The notes under the pieces: generated by a model
Databases searched by the model: none
Told to the model about the DNA's origin: nothing
What the model saw: the letters and a program-made list of their open reading frames with translations, nothing else
Origin: Faecalicatena fissicatena
Lineage (GTDB): Bacteria > Bacillota > Clostridia > Lachnospirales > Lachnospiraceae
Assembly: GCA_001028025.1 (NCBI GenBank)
Contig: LDAQ01000098.1
Location: 1 to 64,000, forward strand
DNA length: 64,000 bases
Direction of reading: 5' to 3'
Part shown: piece by piece, positions 23,683-31,852 of the stretch
How positions within the stretch are numbered: the first letter of the stretch is position 1
How the letters are laid out: each line of letters opens with the position of its first letter
Made by a program: the position numbers and the translations under genes

Positions 23683-26388
23683 GTGAACAAAAAGGAGATT
23701 AGAGATCAGCTGTGCCATCCCCGCAGGGAAGCAAGAGGCCGGACAAGATGGTGGTGGTATGGCTGTGCAGTTGATAAAGAGGAAATTGTACGGGAATTAG
23801 ATCTTATGCTGGATGCACAGATCGGCGGAGTGGAACTTCAGATTCTCTATCCCCTGCAGGCGGACAACGAGGAGAAGGGGATTCATAATTATGAATATCT
23901 GTCTCCTGGATTCTTCGATATGATAAGGTTTGCAGCGGATGAAGCAGCAAAGAGAGATATGCAGTTTGACCTGACCCTCGGTTCATCCTGGCCTTTTGGC
24001 GGTCCTTTCCTGCCCGAGGAGCTGAGCGGGCAGAGTGTCCTTCCCTTCAGTATCGATGTGGACGGTCCATGCACATTTTCCAAAGATCTGACTACTGTTA
24101 TCTATGGGAAAGTGGTGGGGGCTGTACTTGGAAAGATGGAAGGCGCCCAGATGCTGCCGGAGACAATTGTGGATATTACGGATAAGATTGTGGATAAATA
24201 TCTGTTCAACTGGCCGTGGGGGACAGAAATCTGCGAGATCCAAGTTCCCAAAGGGCTGCACAAGATCGTACTGTTTGTTTCCAGCGATAAAAAACAGCGG
24301 GTACTGAAACCCCTGCGCGGCGGTGACGGGCTGATCATTGACCACAACAGAAAGGAATCTCTGCGGGCATTTCTGGAATATGGCGGAAATCCCATCGTGG
24401 AGGCTGTAGGAGAAGGAAAAATACAGAACTTTTTCTGCGATTCAATCGAGGTGTTCGGGCATAACTGGACAGATATTCTGTACGAAGAATTTAAAACGAG
24501 GCGGGGGTACGAACTCAGACCGTATATCTATGCACTCTGGGGAGAAATCCGCGGCATGACGGAACAGGTGAGATATGATTTTCAGAAAACCATGGCAGAG
24601 CTGACGGTGGAGAACTTCTTCCATGAGCTGACAGACTGGTGCCACGAAAAAGGTGCTCTATCCAGAATCCAGGCACATGGAACCTGGGGGGATATACTGC
24701 AGGCCTACGGTGCGGCAGATATTCCGGAGGGAGAGACATTCTCAGCCTTTGACAGATACGAGGTAAACACGGTGCACAGAAAGCTGGCGGTTTCCGCGGG
24801 GCATGTATATCACAGGCCGGTTATATCCAATGAATCTTTCACATGGCTGCGTTTTCCACGCTTTGTGGCAACGCTGGAAAACATCAAGGCGGCGGCGGAC
24901 AGTATTTTCCTGGACGGAATCAATCAGATTGTCAATCACGGATATGGCTACAGTAAGCCGGACGATGAGGAGATGCTGGCATTTTACGCATCTACCAATA
25001 TCAACCACACAAATACATGGTGGAAATACTATAAAAAGATCAGTGTCTATATCAATCGTGTATGCGACTTTATGCAGCGTGGAGATGCCGTTGTTACAAC
25101 GGCGATTTATCTTCCGCAGCATGATATCTGGGCGGAGACACCCCTTGCGGATACCCACATGTGTATGAAGCTGGATGAAAGGCTGGATGCGTCCTGTGTT
25201 GATGCGGTGCATAAGGCAGGATACTGGTTCGACTATGTGAATGATGATGTACTGGAAAATTGGAATACATATCCGTATGATACTTTGATTTTCATAGAAT
25301 GTGACAGAATTCCTGCAAAAACGATGAGGAAGATCCGGGAATTTGCAGGAAAAGGCGGCAAAGTAATCGCGGCAGGACGTCTTCCGAAGAAATCCTGCGG
25401 GCGGCTTGGCTATGAGGAAGACACAGAAGAGATCCAAAAGATTGGAAATGAACTGCTAAGCTGCGGTAAAGCTGTCGTAACTGAGGACAAATACGGCTGC
25501 CTGATAGGTGAACTGCGAAGAACCAAGCAGCCTGATGTCAGGATAGGAATCCACCCGGATATGGTAGGATATGTACACCGCAAGACAAACACGGAAGATA
25601 TTTATTTTGTGTCTAATGTTAATAAAATGGGATATGAAGAAACTATTGAATTTACAAATGTGCATGGTGGATTCTGCGTATTTGATCCAATGAACGGTGA
25701 AGAGAAAGCCGTGCGGTATACAGAGGAGCACGAATATAGCGTTGAGGTAAAAGTATATCTTGAGGCATATCAGTCCCTGATCTTTGTATTTGACAGAGAG
25801 ATGGAGCAGCCGCTGGCGGAAACTGAGCAGGTGGAGAGTGAGATACTGGATATCTCCATAGGATGGAATTTGGAAATTCCCAAAAAAGATGTACAGAAAA
25901 GTTATGAACAACTGGAAAGCTGGGAACAGGTACCAAAGCTTATGTATTATTCGGGAAGCGGCAATTACAAAAAAAGGTTCCTGATTACAGAGGAGCAGTG
26001 GGAGAATCTGAATGAACAGGAAAAGATTCTTCTGCAGTTTGAGCATATCGGCGAGACCGCTGAGATCTATATAAACGGTAAACTTGCCGATACTCTGATC
26101 AAGCACCCTTATCAGGCGGATATCACCGGGTTCCTGCAGCAGGGAGAGAATAAAATAGAGATTCTGGTTACAAACCTGCTGATCAACAGGATGATTGATC
26201 CCCAATATCCTGAAATAGAGCTGAATAAGATTATTACGCAGTGGCCATACGCTACAGGCGGGCTGGAGCAGTGCAGAAAAGAAAGGCTCTTCAACTGGCG
26301 TGAAAGAGAGATGATAAAAGAACCACTTCCATCAGGACTCTGGGGAAAGATTGCAATTACGGGCCTGAAGCAAAAAAACAAAGTTTAG
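23683..26388 (+). CDS. GH106-like glycoside hydrolase (alpha-L-rhamnosidase-type)
   Basis: The 901-residue protein starts at GTG 23683, with GGAGGGT 8 nt upstream. It has no signal peptide, so it acts in the cytosol on imported oligosaccharides. The N-terminal barrel opens TRWWWYGCAVDKEEIVRELD and then has AQIGGVELQIL, the pattern of the GH106 family. Next is LTLGSSWPFGGPFLPEELSG. The C-terminal part (GNYKKRFLITEEQW, TAEIYINGKLADTLIKHPYQ) is a galactose-binding-like jelly roll. Rhamnosidase activity is inferred from the family; a rhamnonate operon at 57257 would fit it. It is the last gene before an inserted palindrome (26395). Confidence 0.82.
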   Translation: MNKKEIRDQLCHPRREARGRTRWWWYGCAVDKEEIVRELDLMLDAQIGGVELQILYPLQADNEEKGIHNYEYLSPGFFDMIRFAADEAAKRDMQFDLTLGSSWPFGGPFLPEELSGQSVLPFSIDVDGPCTFSKDLTTVIYGKVVGAVLGKMEGAQMLPETIVDITDKIVDKYLFNWPWGTEICEIQVPKGLHKIVLFVSSDKKQRVLKPLRGGDGLIIDHNRKESLRAFLEYGGNPIVEAVGEGKIQNFFCDSIEVFGHNWTDILYEEFKTRRGYELRPYIYALWGEIRGMTEQVRYDFQKTMAELTVENFFHELTDWCHEKGALSRIQAHGTWGDILQAYGAADIPEGETFSAFDRYEVNTVHRKLAVSAGHVYHRPVISNESFTWLRFPRFVATLENIKAAADSIFLDGINQIVNHGYGYSKPDDEEMLAFYASTNINHTNTWWKYYKKISVYINRVCDFMQRGDAVVTTAIYLPQHDIWAETPLADTHMCMKLDERLDASCVDAVHKAGYWFDYVNDDVLENWNTYPYDTLIFIECDRIPAKTMRKIREFAGKGGKVIAAGRLPKKSCGRLGYEEDTEEIQKIGNELLSCGKAVVTEDKYGCLIGELRRTKQPDVRIGIHPDMVGYVHRKTNTEDIYFVSNVNKMGYEETIEFTNVHGGFCVFDPMNGEEKAVRYTEEHEYSVEVKVYLEAYQSLIFVFDREMEQPLAETEQVESEILDISIGWNLEIPKKDVQKSYEQLESWEQVPKLMYYSGSGNYKKRFLITEEQWENLNEQEKILLQFEHIGETAEIYINGKLADTLIKHPYQADITGFLQQGENKIEILVTNLLINRMIDPQYPEIELNKIITQWPYATGGLEQCRKERLFNWREREMIKEPLPSGLWGKIAITGLKQKNKV

Positions 26389-26394
26389 AATGTA

Positions 26395-26570
26395 CTGCCT
26401 TAGAGCGTGTTTGAAAATTGCTTGTTGCAAGATGTTGTCCCAGTTTGCGGGGTATTTACTGCCAAATTCAGGAGGCGTAGTGGGCTACGTTGACTGGATT
26501 TGGCAGTAAATAGACCGTGAAGTGGGGCGGCATATTGCGGCAATGAATTTTCAAACACACTCTAGGGCAG
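26395..26570. repeat. MITE-like palindromic element (family E)
   Basis: The terminal inverted repeats are TAGAGCGTGTTTGAAAATT (from 26401) and its near complement ending at 26564. The pairing extends outward to CTGCC/GGCAG (26395-26570). The internal arms match imperfectly (TTTACTGCCAAAT/ATTTGGCAGTAAA), with a CGTAG-TGGG-CTACG apex. It lies between the GH106-like gene and tdh. It is unlike the stop-codon-anchored family in sequence and has no ORF. I recall similar repeats being common in Blautia-like genomes. Confidence 0.8.
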
Positions 26571-26592
26571 ATACAAAAAGGAGAGGTTGGTT

Positions 26593-27645
26593 ATGGCAGA
26601 GCAGAATACAATGTGGGCACTGGTAAAGGAAAAACCGGAACCGGGGCTTTGGATGGGACGCGTAGAGATTCCGCCGGTCGGCAAAAATGAGGTAAAGATC
26701 AAAATCCTGAAGACTTCGATCTGCGGAACAGATGTACATATTTATAACTGGAATAAATGGGCCGAGGAGACCATACCGATCGGTTTGACAGCCGGTCATG
26801 AATATGTCGGAGAGATTGTTGAGACAGGTGAAAATGTAGAGGGGTTCTATGTTGGCGAAAAAGTTTCCGGAGAAGGCCACATTGTCTGCGGCAAATGCCG
26901 GAACTGCCTGGCGGGCCTTCCTCATCTCTGCAGGAATACACAGGGGGTTGGTGTAAACCGAAACGGGGCATTTGCAGAATATCTTGTAATACCCGCTACG
27001 AATGTATGGAAGTGTTCCCCTCAGATCAAGGAGGAACTGTACTCCTGTTTTGATCCCCTGGGAAATGCCGTGCATACCGCATTGTCTTTTAATGAAATCG
27101 GTGAGGATGTCCTGATCACAGGGGCGGGCCCCATCGGAATCATGGCTGCGGCGATCAGCAGACATGTCGGCGCGAGGTATATTGTAATCACGGATGTGAA
27201 TGAATATCGTCTCGCGCTGGCACGTGAAATGGGGGTCACACGGGCGGTAAACATTGCGAAAGAGAGCCTGCAGGACGTGATGCTTGAACTGGGTATGAAA
27301 GAGGGATTTGACGTGGGGCTTGAAATGTCCGGAATTGAATCCGGTTTTAACGACATGGTGAACAATATGAAGAACGGCGGAAAGATCGCCCTGCTTGGAC
27401 TGCAGAAATCCGATGCCCGGATTGACTGGAGCAAAGTGATCTTTAACGGATTGACGATCAAAGGTATTTACGGAAGGGAAATGTGGGAAACATGGTACAA
27501 GATGGATACCATGCTTCAGAGCGGACTGGACATAGAGCGCATTATTACCCACCGGTTTGATATCAAAGACTATGAAGAAGGATTTGCCGTTATGAACAGC
27601 GGAAATTCGGGGAAAGTAGTTTTAGATTGGACGTCATTACACTAG
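26593..27645 (+). CDS. tdh: L-threonine 3-dehydrogenase-like zinc alcohol dehydrogenase
   Basis: The product has 350 residues from ATG 26593 after AGGAGAGG. This medium-chain dehydrogenase has a catalytic zinc site (TSICGTDVHIYNWNKWA, then GHEYVGEI), four structural-zinc cysteines (CGKCRNCLAGLPHLC) and an NAD-binding GAGPIGIMAA. The HIYNWNKWA stretch is a strong mark of threonine dehydrogenases, which make 2-amino-3-ketobutyrate. The next gene encodes KBL, the enzyme that uses that product, 35 nt downstream. Together they turn threonine into glycine and acetyl-CoA. Confidence 0.92.
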   Translation: MAEQNTMWALVKEKPEPGLWMGRVEIPPVGKNEVKIKILKTSICGTDVHIYNWNKWAEETIPIGLTAGHEYVGEIVETGENVEGFYVGEKVSGEGHIVCGKCRNCLAGLPHLCRNTQGVGVNRNGAFAEYLVIPATNVWKCSPQIKEELYSCFDPLGNAVHTALSFNEIGEDVLITGAGPIGIMAAAISRHVGARYIVITDVNEYRLALAREMGVTRAVNIAKESLQDVMLELGMKEGFDVGLEMSGIESGFNDMVNNMKNGGKIALLGLQKSDARIDWSKVIFNGLTIKGIYGREMWETWYKMDTMLQSGLDIERIITHRFDIKDYEEGFAVMNSGNSGKVVLDWTSLH

Positions 27646-27680
27646 TGCATCGTAAATTAAAATTGGGAGGTAAACTGGTA

Positions 27681-28880
27681 ATGAAAAAAGAGGATATTCT
27701 TAATTTTTATAAAAAAGAGGTAGACGATATAAAAGAAGCCGGCCTGTTCAAGGGAGAAAAACTGATCACCTCACCCCAGGGAGCAAAAGTAAAGCTGGAA
27801 GACGGCCGGGAGCTGCTGAATATGTGTGCCAACAATTATCTTGGTCTTGCCAACGACTCCAGTGTCATTGCTGCTGCTGTGAAATCCTATGGAGAAAGAG
27901 GGTACGGGCTTTCTTCAGTAAGATTTATCTGCGGTACACAGGATGTTCATAAAAAACTGGAAGCGGCTGTCAGCAGGTTCTTCGGGACAGAGGATACGAT
28001 ACTGTATTCTTCCTGCTTTGACGCCAACGGCGGCCTGTTTGAAACGATACTGACAGCGGATGATGCAGTGATCAGTGATGAACTGAACCATGCGAGTATT
28101 ATTGATGGCGTGCGCCTGTGCAAGGCAAAACGTTTTCGTTATAAAAATAATGACATGGATGATCTGCGGGAACAGCTGAAAGCAGCGGATGCAGCGGGGG
28201 CCAGAATAAAACTGATTGCTACAGACGGCGTATTTTCCATGGATGGTATTATTGCGGATCTTAAGAGTATCTGTGATCTGGCTGATGAATATCAGGCGCT
28301 TGTCATGGTGGATGACAGCCATTCGGCTGGTTTTGTAGGCAGGACAGGACGCGGCACTGCAGAACACTGTGGTGTGGAAGGCAGAGTGGATATTATAACA
28401 GGAACGCTTGGAAAGGCTCTGGGCGGAGCATCCGGCGGATATACAACCGGCAGAAGAGAAATCATAGACCTTCTGCGCCAGCGCAGCCGTCCTTATCTCT
28501 TTTCCAATACGCTTGCACCGGCGATTGCCAGGGCCAGCCTGGAGGTGTTCAGAATACTAGAGAGCGATACCTCGCTTCGGGATCACCTGGAGGAGACGAC
28601 GGCTTATTATAGAAAACAAATGACAGAGGCGGGATTTGATATTATTGAGAGTACACATCCGATCGTGCCGGTGATGCTTTATGATGAAAAACTGGCGGGG
28701 GAGATGGCGGCAAAGATGATGGACAAAGGGGTCTATGTCGTGGCATTTTCCTATCCTGTGGTTCCTAAGGGAAGAGCACGGATCAGGACGCAGGTCAGTG
28801 CGGGGCACACGAAAGAAGATATCGACTATATCGTGAAGTGCTTCAAGGAGGTGCGGGATGAGGTGGAGGGGGGACGCTAA
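27681..28880 (+). CDS. kbl: 2-amino-3-ketobutyrate CoA ligase (glycine C-acetyltransferase)
   Basis: The product has 399 residues from ATG 27681, preceded by GGGAGG. This fold-type-I PLP enzyme of the alpha-oxoamine synthase family has its PLP lysine at about Lys245 in GTLGKALGGASGG. Other marks are NMCANNYLGLANDS, VRFICGTQDVHKKLE and MVDDSHSAGFVG. It works with Tdh to give glycine and acetyl-CoA. The last codons (GGR, TAA) come from the G-rich start of a palindromic element (GGGGGACGC TAAG), so its native C-terminus may have been replaced. Confidence 0.95.
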   Translation: MKKEDILNFYKKEVDDIKEAGLFKGEKLITSPQGAKVKLEDGRELLNMCANNYLGLANDSSVIAAAVKSYGERGYGLSSVRFICGTQDVHKKLEAAVSRFFGTEDTILYSSCFDANGGLFETILTADDAVISDELNHASIIDGVRLCKAKRFRYKNNDMDDLREQLKAADAAGARIKLIATDGVFSMDGIIADLKSICDLADEYQALVMVDDSHSAGFVGRTGRGTAEHCGVEGRVDIITGTLGKALGGASGGYTTGRREIIDLLRQRSRPYLFSNTLAPAIARASLEVFRILESDTSLRDHLEETTAYYRKQMTEAGFDIIESTHPIVPVMLYDEKLAGEMAAKMMDKGVYVVAFSYPVVPKGRARIRTQVSAGHTKEDIDYIVKCFKEVRDEVEGGR

Positions 28881-29020
28881 GTAAAAGGTGAGACTGGTTC
28901 CCCGGCAGGGAACCAGTCTCACCTTTTACTTAGCTATGTGCAGCCAGGCGGTAGGGATAGGTATAACCCGGAGGGTTGACCAAGACCGGGCCGGCGTATT
29001 TGGACTGGCTAGGGTTTTCT
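28876..29020 (+). repeat. Short palindromic element G (REP-like) with 3' tail
   Basis: A perfect 27-bp stem (28876-28902 and 28908-28934, beginning GCTAAGTAAAAGGTGAGACT) has a 5-nt loop. It starts inside the kbl stop region and probably acts as its terminator. The tail from 28935 has TATGTGCAGCCAGGCGG, then GACCGGG and GACTGGCTAGGG, matching element C. The first 21 nt of the arm recur at 40816 after treC. Confidence 0.85.
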
Positions 29021-29128
29021 TTGTATATGTAAGGCGTGCTTTTAAAACGGATTTTAGAGATAGTCAGATGAAATGGGATTTGTATGATGTGCATAAAATT
29101 GGGGTGGGAAAATAGGTGGTTTTTACTA
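29021..29128. other. Leader-proximal intergenic stretch
   Basis: About 110 nt lie between the tail of element G and the bglG promoter. No feature was recognised. Confidence 0.5.
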
Positions 29129-29157
29129 TTGTTTTTTCCATTACAATTTGATATAGT
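29129..29157 (+). promoter_or_regulatory. Promoter of the bglG-PTS operon
   Basis: TTGTTT (29129-29134), a 17-nt spacer and TATAGT (29152-29157) lie upstream of the first RAT site. Confidence 0.65.
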
Positions 29158-29184
29158 ACATTTTGTAAGAAAAATAATTTATAT

Positions 29185-29266
29185 GGAATGTTATGATTCA
29201 GTTCAGCATGATCCGTTAAGATGTTTATTTCATAGTTTATATGGAATCATCGTACGGGTCTTTTTT
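29185..29266 (+). promoter_or_regulatory. RAT antiterminator site and overlapping terminator (switch 1)
   Basis: A 30-nt ribonucleic-antiterminator-like sequence (29185-29214, GGAATGTTATGATT onward) overlaps a terminator: GATCCGT 29210-29216 with ACGGGTC 29254-29260, GATG with CATC, then six Ts. Binding of the BglG-type protein to the RAT would prevent the terminator. This controls bglG itself. Confidence 0.8.
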
Positions 29267-29288
29267 ATTTTAATCCGGGGGAAAGTTT

Positions 29289-30140
29289 ATGAAGATTTCC
29301 AGAGTTTTGAATAACAGTTGTGTTATTGTGTTAGATGATAATGAAAAAGAGCTGGTTTTTTTGGGAAATGGGATCGGGTATGCTAAGCGCCCTTTGGATT
29401 CTGTGGACAAGTCGAAGATTGATAAGGTGTTTGTGCTGCAGGACGGGCAGCATATGGACCGCTTTGCAGAGCTTCTGGAACGGGTGCCGGATTGTATTGT
29501 GAATCTTTCGGAGGAGCTGATTGAACTGGCGTATGACTGCCTGGGGGCAGAACTGGATGAGTCGATCCATATCTCGCTTCCTGACCATATTGCAGGGGCA
29601 GTGGATAATTATAATAATGATGTGGTTTTGCATAATACACTTCTTTTAGAAATTAAAAAGTTTTATCAGAAAGAATATAGTGTTGGAGAAGCGGGGCTGA
29701 AATTGATTGAGGAGCAGCTGGGAATCCGGATGCCGGAGGATGAGGCGGGATTTATTGCAATGCATTTTGTAAATGCCCAGTCTAATTCGGAAAATGATCA
29801 GACCAGGGCAATGATTACGTTAGTCGATGAAATGGACAGGATTATTTCCCGGGACTTCGGTAAGCGGATGACGGCTCTGGATAAGAATTCCCTCATCTAT
29901 TGCAGGTATATGACGCATCTGAAGTTTTTTGCCCAGAGGGTGCTTACAAAGACTTATTTTGAGGAGAATGATGTGAAGCCATTGAACCTCACACTTAGGA
30001 AATACAAAGAAGAGTATGCCTGCAGCAAAAAGGTCTGTGAGTTTATAGAGAAGAAATACAGTTATGAAGTGAATGAGGACGAAGTGTTGTATCTGACTGT
30101 TCATCTGGTACAGATTATGAACAGGAAGCATTCAGAATAG
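29289..30140 (+). CDS. BglG/LicT-family transcriptional antiterminator
   Basis: The 283-residue RNA-binding protein has a CAT domain at residues 1-56 (MKISRVLNNSCVIVLDDNEK) and two PRD domains. Conserved PRD histidines are seen in PDHIAGAVDN, IAMHFVNAQ, RYMTHLKFF and LTVHLVQIM. They are the sites through which the PTS controls activity: phosphorylation by EIIB inactivates, by HPr activates. RAT sites lie before its own gene (29185) and before the EIIBC gene (30202), so it opens the operon when the beta-glucoside is present. Confidence 0.95.
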   Translation: MKISRVLNNSCVIVLDDNEKELVFLGNGIGYAKRPLDSVDKSKIDKVFVLQDGQHMDRFAELLERVPDCIVNLSEELIELAYDCLGAELDESIHISLPDHIAGAVDNYNNDVVLHNTLLLEIKKFYQKEYSVGEAGLKLIEEQLGIRMPEDEAGFIAMHFVNAQSNSENDQTRAMITLVDEMDRIISRDFGKRMTALDKNSLIYCRYMTHLKFFAQRVLTKTYFEENDVKPLNLTLRKYKEEYACSKKVCEFIEKKYSYEVNEDEVLYLTVHLVQIMNRKHSE

Positions 30141-30201
30141 TGAGATGTAAGAGGGGATGCAGCCAGATTGAAAGGCTGCGTCGTAAGTAAATATTGAAAA
30201 A

Positions 30202-30285
30202 GGAATGTTATGATTTAGTTCAGCATGATCCGGATAACCATGGGAGACAGTATAGCTGCAGCCGGGTTTTCTGGGTCATTTTTTG
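30202..30285 (+). promoter_or_regulatory. RAT antiterminator site and overlapping terminator (switch 2)
   Basis: A near-identical copy of the first RAT (30202-30231, 29 of 30 nt) overlaps a terminator stem (ATGATCCGGA 30225-30234 with TCTGGGTCAT 30270-30279), followed by six Ts. It controls the EIIBC and glycosidase genes. The remaining sequence to 30445 is a plain leader. Confidence 0.85.
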
Positions 30286-30445
30286 TTATTAACGTAACGA
30301 GTATCCAATAATTTTTGTGAAATACCGCTGTTATGGTGTTTTAAGGTCTTCTGCAGAGACGATAGATTTTGCTTTGAATAAGGAATGATCGGAGCAAATA
30401 CGTGGATTAAGTAAATACATTTATCAGAAAGAGAGGAAACGAATT

Positions 30446-31852
30446 ATGGCAAAGGATTACACCAGGCTGGCAGAGCAGATTGTGCAGTGTGTCGGCGGAA
30501 AAGGAAATATCAAATCATTGATGCATTGTATGACAAGACTGAGGTTTCAGCTGAATGATACCGAAAAGGTAAAGAAAGAGAAGCTGCAGCAGCTTGAGGG
30601 TGTTATCAAGTTAATGGTCTCAGGGGAACAGTACCAGGTTGTGATCGGTACACACGTTGACGAAGTAATGGCGGCCATTGAAAAAGTGACTGGTGTTACC
30701 TATGGCGGAAAAATTGATGATGTGGAGATCGGCGACGTTAAGAAAACATGGAAAGAGAAACTGTCGCCGAAGAATATTATTAATGTTTTTATTGATACTG
30801 TAGCTGGAATTTTCCTTCCGCTTATGGGAGTGATGATGGGAGCTTCGCTGCTGAAGGCAGTTGCTATTATGTGTTCTACTTTTGGCTGGCTTTCGCCGGA
30901 AAATACGACCTATACGATCTTATATGCAATCGGAGACGGATTTTTCTATTTCATGCCGATTTTCCTTGCATTTACAGCAGCAAAGAAATTTGATGCGGAA
31001 CGGTTTGTGTCGGTTGCCATTGCCGCAGCGATGGTATACCCTGATCTGACAGCGCTGTACAGCAGCGGCACGGAAACACAGTTCTTAGGGATTCCGGTTG
31101 TACTGATCAGCTATACTTCTTCTGTACTGCCGATTATTGTTGCAGTATATGCGCAGAGTAAACTGGAAAAAGTGCTGAAAAAAGTTTTCCCCAAAATCAT
31201 ACGGTCTATTTTTGTGCCGGTTTTAACACTGCTGATTATCGTGCCTGTTTCTCTGATTGTAATCGGACCTGTTACGGATCTGATCGGATCAGGGATCGGA
31301 AACGGACTTGGGTGGCTGGTAGATACCGTTCCGGCAGTGGCAGGATTTGCGCTTGGAGTACTGTGGCCGATATTGATCATTTTTGGCTTCCACTGGGGAC
31401 TGGTTCCGGTTGTTATGAATAATATTACGGTATATGGCGGGGATATGCTGCTTCCTTGTACGGTAGCAACGAACTTTGCCATGGCGGGTGCTGCGCTGGG
31501 GATCTGGCTGAAAACAAAAAAGACTTTTGTGAAAAGCGCTGCATTGCCGGCGGCTATATCGGCACTTGTGGGTGGTGTGACGGAGCCTGCAATTTATGGT
31601 TTGAACCTGAAATATAAACGGCCGTTTTTTATAGCATGCCTCTGCACCGGCGTGGGCGGCATATTTGTAGGAATGTCGGGAGTGATGTTCCCATCTGTAA
31701 TGACGACCTGTATCTTAACACTGCCGGCTCTGATTGGTCTGGGCGGCGCATCAGTCGCTATTGCATCTGCGATTGGATTTTTCGGAACTGCGGTTTTGAC
31801 CTATTTATTTGGATTCAATGATTCTATGGTGAAAGAGGAGGAACAGGAATGA
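30446..31852 (+). CDS. PTS beta-glucoside-type transporter subunit EIIBC
   Basis: The 468-residue phosphorylating sugar permease has EIIB at residues 1-85 with the phospho-cysteine Cys28 in LMHCMTRLRF. EIIC follows with about ten membrane helices (residues of about 105-460), including PAIYGLNLKYKRPF. The EIIA domain usual for BglF-type proteins is absent. A separate EIIA (36271) in the same operon probably supplies phosphate. It overlaps the next gene by 4 nt. The sugar is likely a beta-glucoside, from the regulator and the GH1 enzyme, but is not certain. Confidence 0.92.
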   Translation: MAKDYTRLAEQIVQCVGGKGNIKSLMHCMTRLRFQLNDTEKVKKEKLQQLEGVIKLMVSGEQYQVVIGTHVDEVMAAIEKVTGVTYGGKIDDVEIGDVKKTWKEKLSPKNIINVFIDTVAGIFLPLMGVMMGASLLKAVAIMCSTFGWLSPENTTYTILYAIGDGFFYFMPIFLAFTAAKKFDAERFVSVAIAAAMVYPDLTALYSSGTETQFLGIPVVLISYTSSVLPIIVAVYAQSKLEKVLKKVFPKIIRSIFVPVLTLLIIVPVSLIVIGPVTDLIGSGIGNGLGWLVDTVPAVAGFALGVLWPILIIFGFHWGLVPVVMNNITVYGGDMLLPCTVATNFAMAGAALGIWLKTKKTFVKSAALPAAISALVGGVTEPAIYGLNLKYKRPFFIACLCTGVGGIFVGMSGVMFPSVMTTCILTLPALIGLGGASVAIASAIGFFGTAVLTYLFGFNDSMVKEEEQE

